Origin: Vibrio hannami
Lineage (GTDB): Bacteria; Pseudomonadota; Gammaproteobacteria; Enterobacterales; Vibrionaceae
NCBI RefSeq assembly: GCF_029589055.1
Contig: NZ_JARQZP010000007.1
Coordinates: 310,001 to 374,000 of the forward strand
DNA: 64,000 nt
Direction: 5' to 3'
The notes beneath the pieces were generated by a model. It was given only the letters and a program-made list of their open reading frames with translations, was not told where the DNA came from and ran no database searches. The stretch's first letter is position 1. The number at the start of each line of letters is the position of its first letter. Made by a program: the position numbers and the translations under genes. Positions 1-7,633 of the stretch are shown in pieces.

Positions 1-58
1 CCATAAACAAAGACATCAAAAGTGGGGCAATGAATGGTAGAAAACGTTTTGAGAGCAT
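1..58 (-). CDS. DUF2798-like small membrane protein, N-terminal fragment
   Basis: Only the first 19 codons lie in the window. They read MLSKRFLPFI followed by a hydrophobic stretch ending LLMSLFM, which resembles the start of small DUF2798-type inner-membrane proteins (PLLLSLFMS-like first helix). A good Shine-Dalgarno AAGGAAG (complement of 66-72) stands seven bases before the ATG at 58. It lies downstream of, and on the same strand as, the LysR gene at 234-1136. The family call rests on one partial helix and is tentative; the start itself is well supported. Confidence 0.45.
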   Translation of the reverse strand, partial: MLSKRFLPFIAPLLMSLFM

Positions 59-233
59 AATGTCACTTCCTTTTATAATGGTATCAAGGGCATACTCAGA
101 GCGAGGAAATGATTCTAGTTCACTGAGTATATTCAAACCAAGTGTAAATGGTGATGACAGATAGCAGCTTCAGTGATAACACGGTATATTCGATAACTCA
201 TCGCCCAGCTTAACTTTTTATAGTCGACAAAAC

Positions 234-1136
234 TTACCTTTTTGTTGTTGAAACAATAACCTCTCTTAACCACCGGCTTGCGGGTGAGTTATTAGCTCGC
301 TTAGGCCAAAACATTTTGATAGATAAAGGCTTAATGTTTAAGGGGGTATCAAACATCTCAATATCATGATGCTCACAGCAAAACTGAATGTAGCGACTTG
401 GCGCGGACCAAACGGCATCACTTTTGGCTATAAAGTAAGGAACATTCGAAAAATTGAAAGTCACGTACTTAAGTTCTCTGGTGCGGCCTATTTCTTCCAA
501 CTTACGGTCTACTATGGATTTAATGCCATCATTTAAACTAGATAATATATGCGGGTATCGTAAGTAATCATCCAAGCTTTTCTGTGTATTTAGCAATGAA
601 TGACCGGCTCTCACACAGGATGCGTAGTTGTCGGTGTATAGAACCTCGGACTCAATATTTTTGTCTGAGGGGCTGCGAACAGAGATGGCTATGTCGCATA
701 CTTGTCTGTTTAAGTCATCGGCTAATCTATTGGCATTGATTTTGATAAACTTCAGCTTTGCCTTGGGAGCGACTTCCTGAAACCTTGTTAACAGCACAGG
801 TCCAAACATCTGCTCGAATAAGTCACTACATGCAATGGCAAATGTCTCTTCTGTTTCCTCTGGGCGAAAAGTTGCAGGGCTGACAATCTCATCAAGCTCA
901 AGAAGCCACGCCTTTAATCGAGGATAAAGCTCAACGGCCTTTGATGTCATCACCATCTTGTTGCCATCTCTGATAAACAAATCATCCTCAAGCGCTGCCC
1001 TTAACTTTTTTAAGTTGTGGCTTATGGCTGATTGCGAGAGAAAAAGTACCTTTCCTGTTTGAGTCGTTGTCCCGGTTTCAGCTAAAACAACAAAAAGTCT
1101 CACCAAAGCCAAACTTAGGTTATTTGATATATTCAT
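234..1136 (-). CDS. LysR-family transcriptional regulator
   Basis: A winged helix-turn-helix occupies roughly residues 5-65 (QSAISHNLKKLRAALEDDLFIRDG), followed by a type-2 periplasmic-binding-like effector domain. At about 300 residues it has the normal length for the family. The ORF can be extended to a TTG at 1148, but the ATG at 1136 starts the protein a usual distance before the HTH, so it was chosen; no strong ribosome site decides between them. It differs from the other LysR proteins here: it has LFIRDGNKMVMTS where the others have the NRxTRSxSLT signature. It is divergent from the SDR gene at 1223, the classic arrangement for a LysR and its target. The effector is unknown. Confidence 0.88.
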   Translation of the reverse strand: MNISNNLSLALVRLFVVLAETGTTTQTGKVLFLSQSAISHNLKKLRAALEDDLFIRDGNKMVMTSKAVELYPRLKAWLLELDEIVSPATFRPEETEETFAIACSDLFEQMFGPVLLTRFQEVAPKAKLKFIKINANRLADDLNRQVCDIAISVRSPSDKNIESEVLYTDNYASCVRAGHSLLNTQKSLDDYLRYPHILSSLNDGIKSIVDRKLEEIGRTRELKYVTFNFSNVPYFIAKSDAVWSAPSRYIQFCCEHHDIEMFDTPLNIKPLSIKMFWPKRANNSPASRWLREVIVSTTKR

Positions 1137-1222
1137 AGCTATGACCAAATCGTTTCATTACCTTCATATCCTTGTCTGTTGATATTATCCCTCTCAAGCA
1201 AATAGTCAACGAGGAATAAATA

Positions 1223-2089
1223 ATGAAAATCTTACTTACTGGCGCATTTGGTGGATTCGGTAAACTCATCGCTGAATCTTTGGCAAAAAATGGTCATGAG
1301 GTGGTAGGCACCACACGCAGTCTTGCCAACCATACTGATCTTAAAACGGAACTGGCTGAGACTGGGGTCAAAATGATCGAAATGGATGTCCGCTCTGATG
1401 ATTCTGTAAACGAAGGCGTTCGCAGCGCGGTTGAGTTACTTGGCGGACTTGATGCGGTTATTAACAATGCGGGACGTGGGACAACTGGTTATCAAGAGTC
1501 GTTTACGGCTGACGATTTAAGTACGATTTTCGATATCAATGTCTTTGGTGTTCAGCGTGTTACGCGTGCGGTTATCCCGTATTTTAAAGCGCAAAAGTCC
1601 GGCCTGATCGTGAACACATCCAGCTTGCTTGGCCGTTTTGCGTTACCTTTTCATGGCCCCTACAGTGCATCGAAATGGGCGCTTGAAGGCTTAACCGAAA
1701 CATACCGTTACGAGCTCTCAGGGTTGGGAATTGAAGTTTGTTTAATCGAGCCGGGCGGTTACCCTACCTCATTTATTGACAACTTAATGAAAGGCTCCGA
1801 CAGTCGTGCTGAAACCTATAGTGGACTGAATCCAACACCGGAGTTTTTCCTTGAGCGCTTTGAAGAAGCATTAGCAAACAACCCGGCTCAAAACCCTCAA
1901 GATGTTGCGGACGCGTATGTTGAATTGTTAGCGAAGCCATTTGGTGAGCGCCCACTGCGCATCACAGTAGATAAGATGGGGATGGGTGAGCACCTAGAAG
2001 GTTACAATGACCATATTTCTAAAGTGACTAGTGGCATCTATGGCGCGTTCCATATAGGCCATTTACTGGACGTTAAAAAAGAAAGTTAA
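1223..2089 (+). CDS. Short-chain dehydrogenase/reductase (SDR), copy 1
   Basis: This is a classical SDR. The N-terminal Rossmann motif TGAFGGFG (residues 6-13), NNAG near 81-84, the catalytic Ser in NTSSLLG, and the YSASK Tyr/Lys pair are all visible. At 288 residues it fits the extended end of the classical family, and the C-terminal PGGYPTSF region suggests the usual substrate lid. It should act in the cytosol on a carbonyl or alcohol using NAD(P)H; the substrate cannot be read. The start has GAGG nine bases upstream. It is divergent from a LysR gene and duplicated almost exactly at 5403-6269. Confidence 0.92.
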   Translation: MKILLTGAFGGFGKLIAESLAKNGHEVVGTTRSLANHTDLKTELAETGVKMIEMDVRSDDSVNEGVRSAVELLGGLDAVINNAGRGTTGYQESFTADDLSTIFDINVFGVQRVTRAVIPYFKAQKSGLIVNTSSLLGRFALPFHGPYSASKWALEGLTETYRYELSGLGIEVCLIEPGGYPTSFIDNLMKGSDSRAETYSGLNPTPEFFLERFEEALANNPAQNPQDVADAYVELLAKPFGERPLRITVDKMGMGEHLEGYNDHISKVTSGIYGAFHIGHLLDVKKES

Positions 2090-2121
2090 TCTGTTCACTG
2101 CCTTTGTGTATTACACGACTC

Positions 2122-2156
2122 AGTTCAGGGGGAGCGATACTCTCCCTGAACTTTTT
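2122..2156 (+). terminator. Intrinsic terminator of SDR copy 1
   Basis: Arms GTTCAGGG and CCCTGAAC (extended by GAG/CTC) flank a short loop and are followed by CTTTTT. The same hairpin follows the second SDR copy. Confidence 0.85.
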
Positions 2157-2197
2157 ACCTGCAGTGGATTGGATCATGTTGAGCTTTCGGCTGGCTA

Positions 2198-3130
2198 TCA
2201 AGGACGAGAGAAGTTTTTTGACCATACCGGAGGGGTGCCAATAATAGTATTCTGGACGATATCAAGAAATGCTTTTACTAATGGTGGCTGGGCGCGATGA
2301 GCATACATCGCATAGATATCCCCATAAGACGGGATGTCGTATTCTGGCAGAAGTTGAACGAGCCCCATAGCTTCCAGTTCATCAGGTATCACAAAATGTC
2401 CCAACATGCCGTAACCCAGACCAGACCTGACGGCATCAATGATGAGCTCTGTTTCATTCACACTGTATTGCCCTTGCATGGTATAGATTCTGGGTTCAAT
2501 AAAGTTGGGACCGTCTAAAACGTGGAGTTTATCCAGCTTAACATTACCATTCGAATAGATAACCGCTGGTAAGTTCACTAACTCATCCGGTGTCCTTGGC
2601 ATTCCATGTGTTTTTATAAAGTCTCTTGAAGCAATCAAAGCGATGTCGTTGGGCGCGAGTCTTCGGGCAATCATACTAGAATCTCGTATAGGCCCGATTC
2701 GAAAAACGATGTCAAATCGCTCTCCCACCATATCTACCCTGTTATCATCAAGATGCATTTCAATGCTAGAGTTTGGGTACCTGCTTGCAAATACATTTAC
2801 TGCCTGCTGAAGGTACTTTCTACCGAAGAAGGTTGAACTCGATATCCTGATATGTCCTTTTGCTTCGGTTTGTGACGTTTCAGCGATAAAGCGTGTTTCA
2901 TCAAGCAAGTCAGCGATCTTCCTTGCTTGCATGACAACATCCTCTCCTACGCTGGTTAAAGACAGGGAGCGCGTGGTTCGATTCAATAAACGAACCCCCA
3001 GCGAGTCTTCTAATTGTTTGATTTGTTTTGAAAGTGATGACCTGTCTATGTTACGGCTGTCCGCGACTCTTGCAAAAGAGCCGTAATTAGCGACATCCAA
3101 CAACAGTTCCAACTTATTCGCCAAGTCCAT
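2198..3130 (-). CDS. LysR-family transcriptional regulator
   Basis: The N-terminal HTH (SSLSKQIKQLEDSLGVRLLNR, split here by the NRTTRSLSLTSVGE signature) is followed by a substrate-binding-like domain with FRIGPIRDSSMIARRLAP, the pattern of the CrgA/PecT-type LysR subgroup. It has 310 residues and starts MDLANKLELLLDVANYGS at an ATG. The gene runs on the same strand as, and downstream of, the Tat-signal SDR at 3219-4130, with a terminator between them, so it is probably transcribed separately. Three other regulators in this region share the NRxTRSxSLT signature, suggesting expansion by duplication. The effector is unknown. Confidence 0.9.
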   Translation of the reverse strand: MDLANKLELLLDVANYGSFARVADSRNIDRSSLSKQIKQLEDSLGVRLLNRTTRSLSLTSVGEDVVMQARKIADLLDETRFIAETSQTEAKGHIRISSSTFFGRKYLQQAVNVFASRYPNSSIEMHLDDNRVDMVGERFDIVFRIGPIRDSSMIARRLAPNDIALIASRDFIKTHGMPRTPDELVNLPAVIYSNGNVKLDKLHVLDGPNFIEPRIYTMQGQYSVNETELIIDAVRSGLGYGMLGHFVIPDELEAMGLVQLLPEYDIPSYGDIYAMYAHRAQPPLVKAFLDIVQNTIIGTPPVWSKNFSRP

Positions 3131-3170
3131 AATCTACCTCACAAGTGCTCAGTAATGTTGTCCACAAACT

Positions 3171-3197
3171 AAAAAGCCGGCTGAAAATGTAGCCGGC
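3171..3197 (-). terminator. Intrinsic terminator after the Tat-signal SDR
   Basis: On the minus strand, GCCGGCT and AGCCGGC arms around an eight-base loop are followed by TTTTT. It separates the exported SDR from the LysR gene downstream. Confidence 0.85.
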
Positions 3198-3218
3198 AAT
3201 TGCATTGTTAAATCTTAA

Positions 3219-4130
3219 TTAGCGCGTGAGATAACCGCCGTTAATGAACAGTGTCTGGCCATTGACCCACTGACTTTCAGGACTGGATATAAATCGAACC
3301 AGAGGAACTACATCCGACACTTCACCCAGTCGACCCGCAGGGGCCAACTTCGCGGCATAAGCACCAGAGCGTTCATTTTCCTGACTCCAGAAGAAAGGAG
3401 TATTGATAGGGCCGGGCGCAATACAGTTCACTGTAACGTTCTTGCCACCCAGCTCTTTCGCCAAAGTCCGCGTATATTCCTCCACTGCGGCTTTAGTGCC
3501 TGAGTAGACGGAATAACCCGGAGCGGCGCCTGCTAACAACGAAGTGCCAATGTTGATGATGCGTCCATCTTCACGTATACGTCGGCTAGCCTCTCGGAGT
3601 GAATAAAAGAGGCCGCGATGGTTTACCTGATCGAGTTGGTCAAACTCTTCATCGGTAAACTCGGCCAACGGTTTTTTAATAATGGCTCCCGCATTATTTA
3701 CAACAATGTCTACACCGCCGAACCTTTTCTCTGCTGTGTCAAAGATACGTTTTACCGTCGCCAAGTCACCAAGGTTCCCTGTTACCAACTCATACTTTGC
3801 TCCAGCATCAGCAACTAACTTAGCCGTCTCGAGTGCTTCACTTCGCGTTGATTCTCTATGGTAATGAATAACGACATTTGCACCCAGCTCGGCCAGAGTT
3901 TGTGCAAATGCTCGTCCCATGTTAGCTCTTGCACCTGTTACGATGGCAGCCTTACCTTTTAGGGGCTGTTGCAAACTGTCTGACTCACTGGATGGTGAGG
4001 CAAATGCCGAACTTACCATTCCAGATGCTGCTAATGCGCCTACGCCTGCCAACCCTGAAACGGCGGTTTTTAGTGCCTGTCTGCGATTAATTTGTTCATT
4101 ATTCGCTGGGTTTTGATGTTTGTCGCTCAT
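3219..4130 (-). CDS. Short-chain dehydrogenase with Tat signal peptide
   Basis: This is an SDR of 303 residues with a twin-arginine leader: NRRQALKTA near residues 15-23, then a hydrophobic stretch rich in Ala/Gly/Val ending SSAFASP. The mature part has VTGARANMGRAFA (cofactor loop), NNAGAII, YSVYSGTKAA (Tyr/Lys) and a C-terminal QWVNGQTLFINGGY typical of classical SDRs. A folded, cofactor-loaded enzyme exported by Tat is the natural reading. The start is supported by AAGGAGT seven bases upstream. Export of an NAD(P)-dependent SDR is unusual because free cofactor is not expected in the periplasm. The substrate is unknown. Confidence 0.9.
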   Translation of the reverse strand: MSDKHQNPANNEQINRRQALKTAVSGLAGVGALAASGMVSSAFASPSSESDSLQQPLKGKAAIVTGARANMGRAFAQTLAELGANVVIHYHRESTRSEALETAKLVADAGAKYELVTGNLGDLATVKRIFDTAEKRFGGVDIVVNNAGAIIKKPLAEFTDEEFDQLDQVNHRGLFYSLREASRRIREDGRIINIGTSLLAGAAPGYSVYSGTKAAVEEYTRTLAKELGGKNVTVNCIAPGPINTPFFWSQENERSGAYAAKLAPAGRLGEVSDVVPLVRFISSPESQWVNGQTLFINGGYLTR

Positions 4131-4358
4131 AGTGACTCCTTGATGTGGGATTAAGTCAATGGGTAGAAATTAGACCCTATGAGCACTAATGGCTGTCATG
4201 CGTGCCAAGAATCTAACGACTTGACACAAAATGCTATCAGCGTTATTTACGACAGTGGTAATGGCATCTTTTGAGATTGGTCATTAGTTTTATTCATAAC
4301 CCTGATTGATGTCATGTGCATTTTCTGAAACTGATTATAAAGACAGAACAATACATTG

Positions 4359-5267
4359 CTAAAGCAAGAAAGGGATTTGTTGTTTGAGTGCGTCGATGAT
4401 AATTTCGAGTGCCTTAGTTTTTGACTTAGTCGGGTAAACCAAGTAGATACCTTCGTCGCTGACCAACTTTATTTGAGGTAATAACTGAACTAACTGACCA
4501 CTTTTCAGTTCGTTCTCGACCATGAAGCTCGGAAACAACCCATATCGCTTTCCACTGAGTACAGTGCGAACAATGAGTTCTGCGTCACTGACCAAAAGGT
4601 TACTGGTAAGATGATACGTTTTTATCACACCCTGCTCATCACAGTAAGAAAACTGCTTATTGGAATGCTCGTTTCTTGCGTAAAGGACAGACGGCAAGCT
4701 ATCTAGATCAGATAAAGAACGAGGTGTCCCGTGCTCTTCTATAAACTCAGGTGCGGCAGCAAGTAAAAAGCCGAAGCTACATAACTTTTGAGCGACTAAG
4801 TTCGTATCCTTTGGCTTCCAGACTCTTACAGACAGGTCAAATCTTTTCTTTATGATATCAACCTTGTCTTCATCTAATTCCAACTCAATAGTAAGTCCAG
4901 AATAGTTATCGCTTATCCGTTGCAGAGCGGGGTAAACATATTTTCTGCCTAAGAATGCACCGCAAGTTACCCTGACCAACCCCTGAATCGTTGCTTTTTC
5001 ACTGTGTGCAGATTCGACAATACGGTTAGAAAGCTCTTTGATTTTACACGCATCCTGATAGGTTTGTTTACCGAAGTGTGTTAGTGATAGCGAACGTGTT
5101 GAGCGGTTGAACAATACACTCCCCAGCTCAGTTTCAAGCCTCTTTACCTGTCTACTGATATAACCAACATCACTTTCTCTAAGTTGAGCCGCTGCGGTGA
5201 AGCTTCCTGTTTCAACGACATCAACAAACACCATTAGCAATTTTAAATCCAGTTGGTTTACGTTCAT
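4359..5267 (-). CDS. LysR-family transcriptional regulator
   Basis: The HTH spans residues 5-65 (AAAQLRESDVGYISRQVKRL and LFNRSTRSLSLTHFG), followed by an effector domain of normal length (302 residues in total). It belongs with the 2198 and 8883 regulators by the NRSTRSxSLT signature and KxxFDLSVRVWKPKDTNLVAQKL. It is divergent from SDR copy 2 at 5403, the probable target. Its first ~240 bases plus the divergent promoter region reappear in decayed form at 6349-6672, so this regulator was once part of a larger duplication. Confidence 0.9.
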   Translation of the reverse strand: MNVNQLDLKLLMVFVDVVETGSFTAAAQLRESDVGYISRQVKRLETELGSVLFNRSTRSLSLTHFGKQTYQDACKIKELSNRIVESAHSEKATIQGLVRVTCGAFLGRKYVYPALQRISDNYSGLTIELELDEDKVDIIKKRFDLSVRVWKPKDTNLVAQKLCSFGFLLAAAPEFIEEHGTPRSLSDLDSLPSVLYARNEHSNKQFSYCDEQGVIKTYHLTSNLLVSDAELIVRTVLSGKRYGLFPSFMVENELKSGQLVQLLPQIKLVSDEGIYLVYPTKSKTKALEIIIDALKQQIPFLL

Positions 5268-5360
5268 TTGGTTGAACCCGGCTTGTAAAAAAACACAAAA
5301 GTATTCTGTATTTTATTACATACAAAATCAACAAGACAGAGAGTAGATTGATCATCAACT
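5025..5360. repeat. Parent of a decayed duplicate: LysR 5' end plus divergent intergenic
   Basis: This stretch aligns with 6349-6672. The alignment runs from GTTAGAAAGCTCT inside the LysR gene through its start to the AACACAAAAGTATTCTGT promoter-region stretch. The intergenic part (5268-5360 versus 6581-6672) is the best-conserved section. Confidence 0.85.
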
Positions 5361-5402
5361 GGCATTATCCATCTCAAGCAAATGGGCAACGAGGAATAAA
5401 TA

Positions 5403-6269
5403 ATGAAAATCTTACTTACTGGTGCATTCGGTGGTTTCGGTAAACTCATCGCTGAGTCTTTGGCAAAAAATGGTCATGAGGTTGTTGGCACCACACGCAG
5501 TCTTGCAAACAATACTGATCTTAAAACGGAACTGGCTGAGGCTGGAGTCAAAATGATCGAAATGGATGTTCGCTCAGATGATTCTGTAAATGAAGGCGTT
5601 CGCAGCGCTGTTGAGCTACTTGGTGGACTTGATGCGGTTATCAACAATGCGGGACGCGGGACAACCGGTTATCAGGAGTCGTTTACGGCTGACGATCTAA
5701 GTACGATTTTCGATATCAATGTTTTTGGTGTTCAGCGTGTTACGCGTGCGGTTATCCCGTATTTTAAAGCGCAAAAATCCGGCCTAATCGTGAACACGTC
5801 CAGCTTGCTTGGTCGTTTTGCGTTACCTTTTCATGGTCCCTACAGTGCATCGAAATGGGCGCTTGAAGGCTTAACCGAAACATACCGTTCCGAACTCTCT
5901 GGGCTGGGAATAGAAGTTTGTTTAATCGAACCGGGCGGTTACCCTACCTCATTTATTGACAACTTAATGAAAGGCTCCGACAGTCGTGCTGAAACCTATA
6001 GTGGACTGAATCCAACACCAGAGTTCTTCCTTGAGCGCTTTGAAGAAGCATTAGCAAACAATCCAGCTCAAAACCCTCAAGATGTCGCGGACGCGTATGT
6101 TGCATTGTTAGCGAAGCCATTTGGTGAACGTCCACTACGTACCACAGTAGATAAGATGGGGATGGGTGAGCATCTAGAAGGTTACAATGACCATATCTCT
6201 AAAGTGACTAGTGGCATCTATGGCGCGTTCCATATAGGCCATTTACTGGACGTTAAAAAAGAAAGTTAA
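5403..6269 (+). CDS. Short-chain dehydrogenase/reductase (SDR), copy 2
   Basis: Nearly the same 288-residue protein as the one encoded at 1223-2089, with TGAFGGFG, NNAG and YSASK motifs. I count five residue differences: His/Asn near residue 37, Thr/Ala near 47, Tyr/Ser after TETYR, Glu/Ala near 234 and Ile/Thr near 247. None touches a catalytic motif, and the many silent third-position changes suggest that both copies have been kept under selection. It is divergent from the LysR at 4359-5267, with the same GAGG ribosome site as copy 1. Confidence 0.92.
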   Translation: MKILLTGAFGGFGKLIAESLAKNGHEVVGTTRSLANNTDLKTELAEAGVKMIEMDVRSDDSVNEGVRSAVELLGGLDAVINNAGRGTTGYQESFTADDLSTIFDINVFGVQRVTRAVIPYFKAQKSGLIVNTSSLLGRFALPFHGPYSASKWALEGLTETYRSELSGLGIEVCLIEPGGYPTSFIDNLMKGSDSRAETYSGLNPTPEFFLERFEEALANNPAQNPQDVADAYVALLAKPFGERPLRTTVDKMGMGEHLEGYNDHISKVTSGIYGAFHIGHLLDVKKES

Positions 6270-6301
6270 TCTGTTCACTGCCTTTGTGTTTTACACGACT
6301 C

Positions 6302-6337
6302 GGTTCAGGGGGAGCGATACTCTCCCTGAACTTTTTT
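6302..6337 (+). terminator. Intrinsic terminator of SDR copy 2
   Basis: Same GTTCAGGG/CCCTGAAC hairpin as after copy 1, here followed by six T. Confidence 0.85.
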
Positions 6338-6348
6338 ACATGCAGTTA

Positions 6349-6580
6349 GTTAGAAAGCTCTCTGATTTTACAAGCACCTTGATAGATTCGTTTACAGACG
6401 TGTATGAGCGATAGCGAATATGTTGAGCGACTACCTCGGCTCAGTTTCAAGCCTCTTTACCTGCCTACTAATATAACCAACACCACTTTCCCTAAGTATA
6501 GCTGCTGCGATGAGGCTTCTTGCTTCAACGATACCAGCGAACACCATTAGCAATTTTAAATCCAGTCGGTTTACGTTCAC
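6349..6580 (-). pseudogene. Decayed LysR 5' fragment
   Basis: Read on the minus strand from a GTG at 6580 (the parent's ATG changed by one base), it gives VNVNRLDLKLLMVF, then an HTH-like stretch GYISRQVKRLETE, then a stop after about 50 codons. The rest of the homology is out of frame and gapped relative to 5025-5267. The effector domain is absent. It is a leftover of a duplication of the LysR/intergenic unit. The retained intergenic part now forms the upstream region of the ABM gene at 6718. Confidence 0.85.
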
Positions 6581-6717
6581 GTGGTTGAATCTATCTTGTA
6601 AAAAAACACAAAAGTATTCTGTGTTTTATTGCATACAAAATCAATAAGACTAGGAGTAGATTAAACATCAATCCACTGCACAATCCTAAAACTCAAATGC
6701 AATCGAGGTACCTGATT

Positions 6718-7014
6718 ATGATCATCAATACTGTAAAAGGGCAAATCAAGCCTGAATTCAAAGAAAAATTTGTCACGCATATGGCTGAGCTTGCTGAAAC
6801 CGTAAGAGAGGAAAAAGGCTGTATCGCATACGATCTTAACTACGATACGGAAAACAGTCTGGTGTTATTCCTATTCGAAAAGTGGGAAAGCAAAGAAGAT
6901 ATTCTCGCCCATTTGGCAACCGAGCATATGCAAACGCATCTGGCAAAAGCCCAGCCTTGGTTTGACACGCTGGAAATGGAAACCTTTGAATCAACTCAGT
7001 TTGATTTGTTCTAA
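6718..7014 (+). CDS. Antibiotic biosynthesis monooxygenase (ABM) domain protein
   Basis: A small alpha+beta barrel protein of 98 residues. The pattern VKGQIKPEFKEKFVTHMAEL...EKGCIAYDLNYD...FEKWESKEDILAHLATEHMQTH matches the ABM/YgiN-like family of dimeric quinol or small-aromatic monooxygenases. The start at 6718 is preferred over the ATG at 6697 because GAGG (6705-6708) sits nine bases before it and the extra seven residues are not typical. It is 15 bases upstream of the lipocalin-like gene, so the two are co-transcribed. The promoter region is a duplicate of the LysR/SDR intergenic, so the LysR at 4359 may also act here (inference). Confidence 0.85.
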   Translation: MIINTVKGQIKPEFKEKFVTHMAELAETVREEKGCIAYDLNYDTENSLVLFLFEKWESKEDILAHLATEHMQTHLAKAQPWFDTLEMETFESTQFDLF

Positions 7015-7029
7015 ACCGGAGCGAATACG

Positions 7030-7461
7030 ATGGACAATAACCTTATCGGTACATGGGGATTGAAGCGGTTTACTCTAGCTGACGAAAAAGAAAGTGACAT
7101 CGTCTTCCCATTTGGAGGAGATCCCGAAGGTCAGCTTATTTACACCCAAGATGGTTTTATGAGTGTCGCTCTGCATAGTAGTAATCGTGCCCCTTTTGCA
7201 TCTGATGACATTTTATCCGGCACGCCAAAGGAGTTCGAAATGGCTATGCAGACCTACAGCACATACGCTGGGCGTATTGTCATTAAAGAGCCGGGTAAGC
7301 TGCTGCATGTTATTGAGCATTCTTTGTTTCCAAACTGGGTTGGTCACTCAGAAGAACGAGAGTATACCGTTGAAGGTGATACGTTGACGCTAAAAACGCC
7401 GCCCTTTTTTATCGCTGGAGCTGAACGAGTTGGCACTGTTGTATTTGAGAGACAGAGCTAA
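7030..7461 (+). CDS. Lipocalin-like domain protein
   Basis: 143 residues, beginning NLIGTWGLKRF, then GQLIYTQDGFMSVAL, an Ala/Tyr-rich middle (MQTYSTYAGRIVI) and TVEGDTLTLKTPP near the end. This is the pattern of the lipocalin-like (Lipocalin_5 type) family seen beside polyketide or aromatic-modifying oxygenases. No signal peptide, so cytosolic. The start has CGGAGCG upstream. Second gene of a two-gene unit with the ABM protein. A role in binding a small hydrophobic ligand is likely from the family; the ligand is unknown. Confidence 0.75.
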   Translation: MDNNLIGTWGLKRFTLADEKESDIVFPFGGDPEGQLIYTQDGFMSVALHSSNRAPFASDDILSGTPKEFEMAMQTYSTYAGRIVIKEPGKLLHVIEHSLFPNWVGHSEEREYTVEGDTLTLKTPPFFIAGAERVGTVVFERQS

Positions 7462-7633
7462 TTATCAAGAATTTAACAGCTTGCCTTAAGTAACGTTAAA
7501 AGCTTTGACCAAAGTATTCCTGAAGATAACTTCTTACCATAAATCGAGAAACCAAAGGTTTATAGGGTTATCTGTGTATGTAATCAAATATCCAGATGGG
7601 TTTCAGCCCATCCACAAATAAAGAGAAACGAAA

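Larger units (their letters stand above)
1184..2157. repeat. SDR duplication unit, copy 1
   Basis: This ~974-bp segment matches 5364-6338 from ATTATCC in the promoter region, through the whole SDR gene, to the hairpin terminator. The encoded proteins differ at only five of 288 residues, and the flanks (ribosome site GAGGAATAAATA, terminator) also match. Homology stops abruptly after the terminator T-run. The two copies are direct repeats separated by about 3.2 kb holding two LysR genes and a Tat-exported SDR. Confidence 0.9.
5364..6338. repeat. SDR duplication unit, copy 2
   Basis: Direct repeat of 1184-2157, same orientation. Differences are scattered, mostly silent single-base changes, plus one extra T in the terminator T-run. 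The upstream ends meet at ATTATCC followed by CTCAAGCAAAT in both copies. Confidence 0.9.

Noticed and set aside
2106..2518. Plus-strand frames opposite the LysR 3' half
   Set aside because: Shadows of the LysR gene at 2198-3130.
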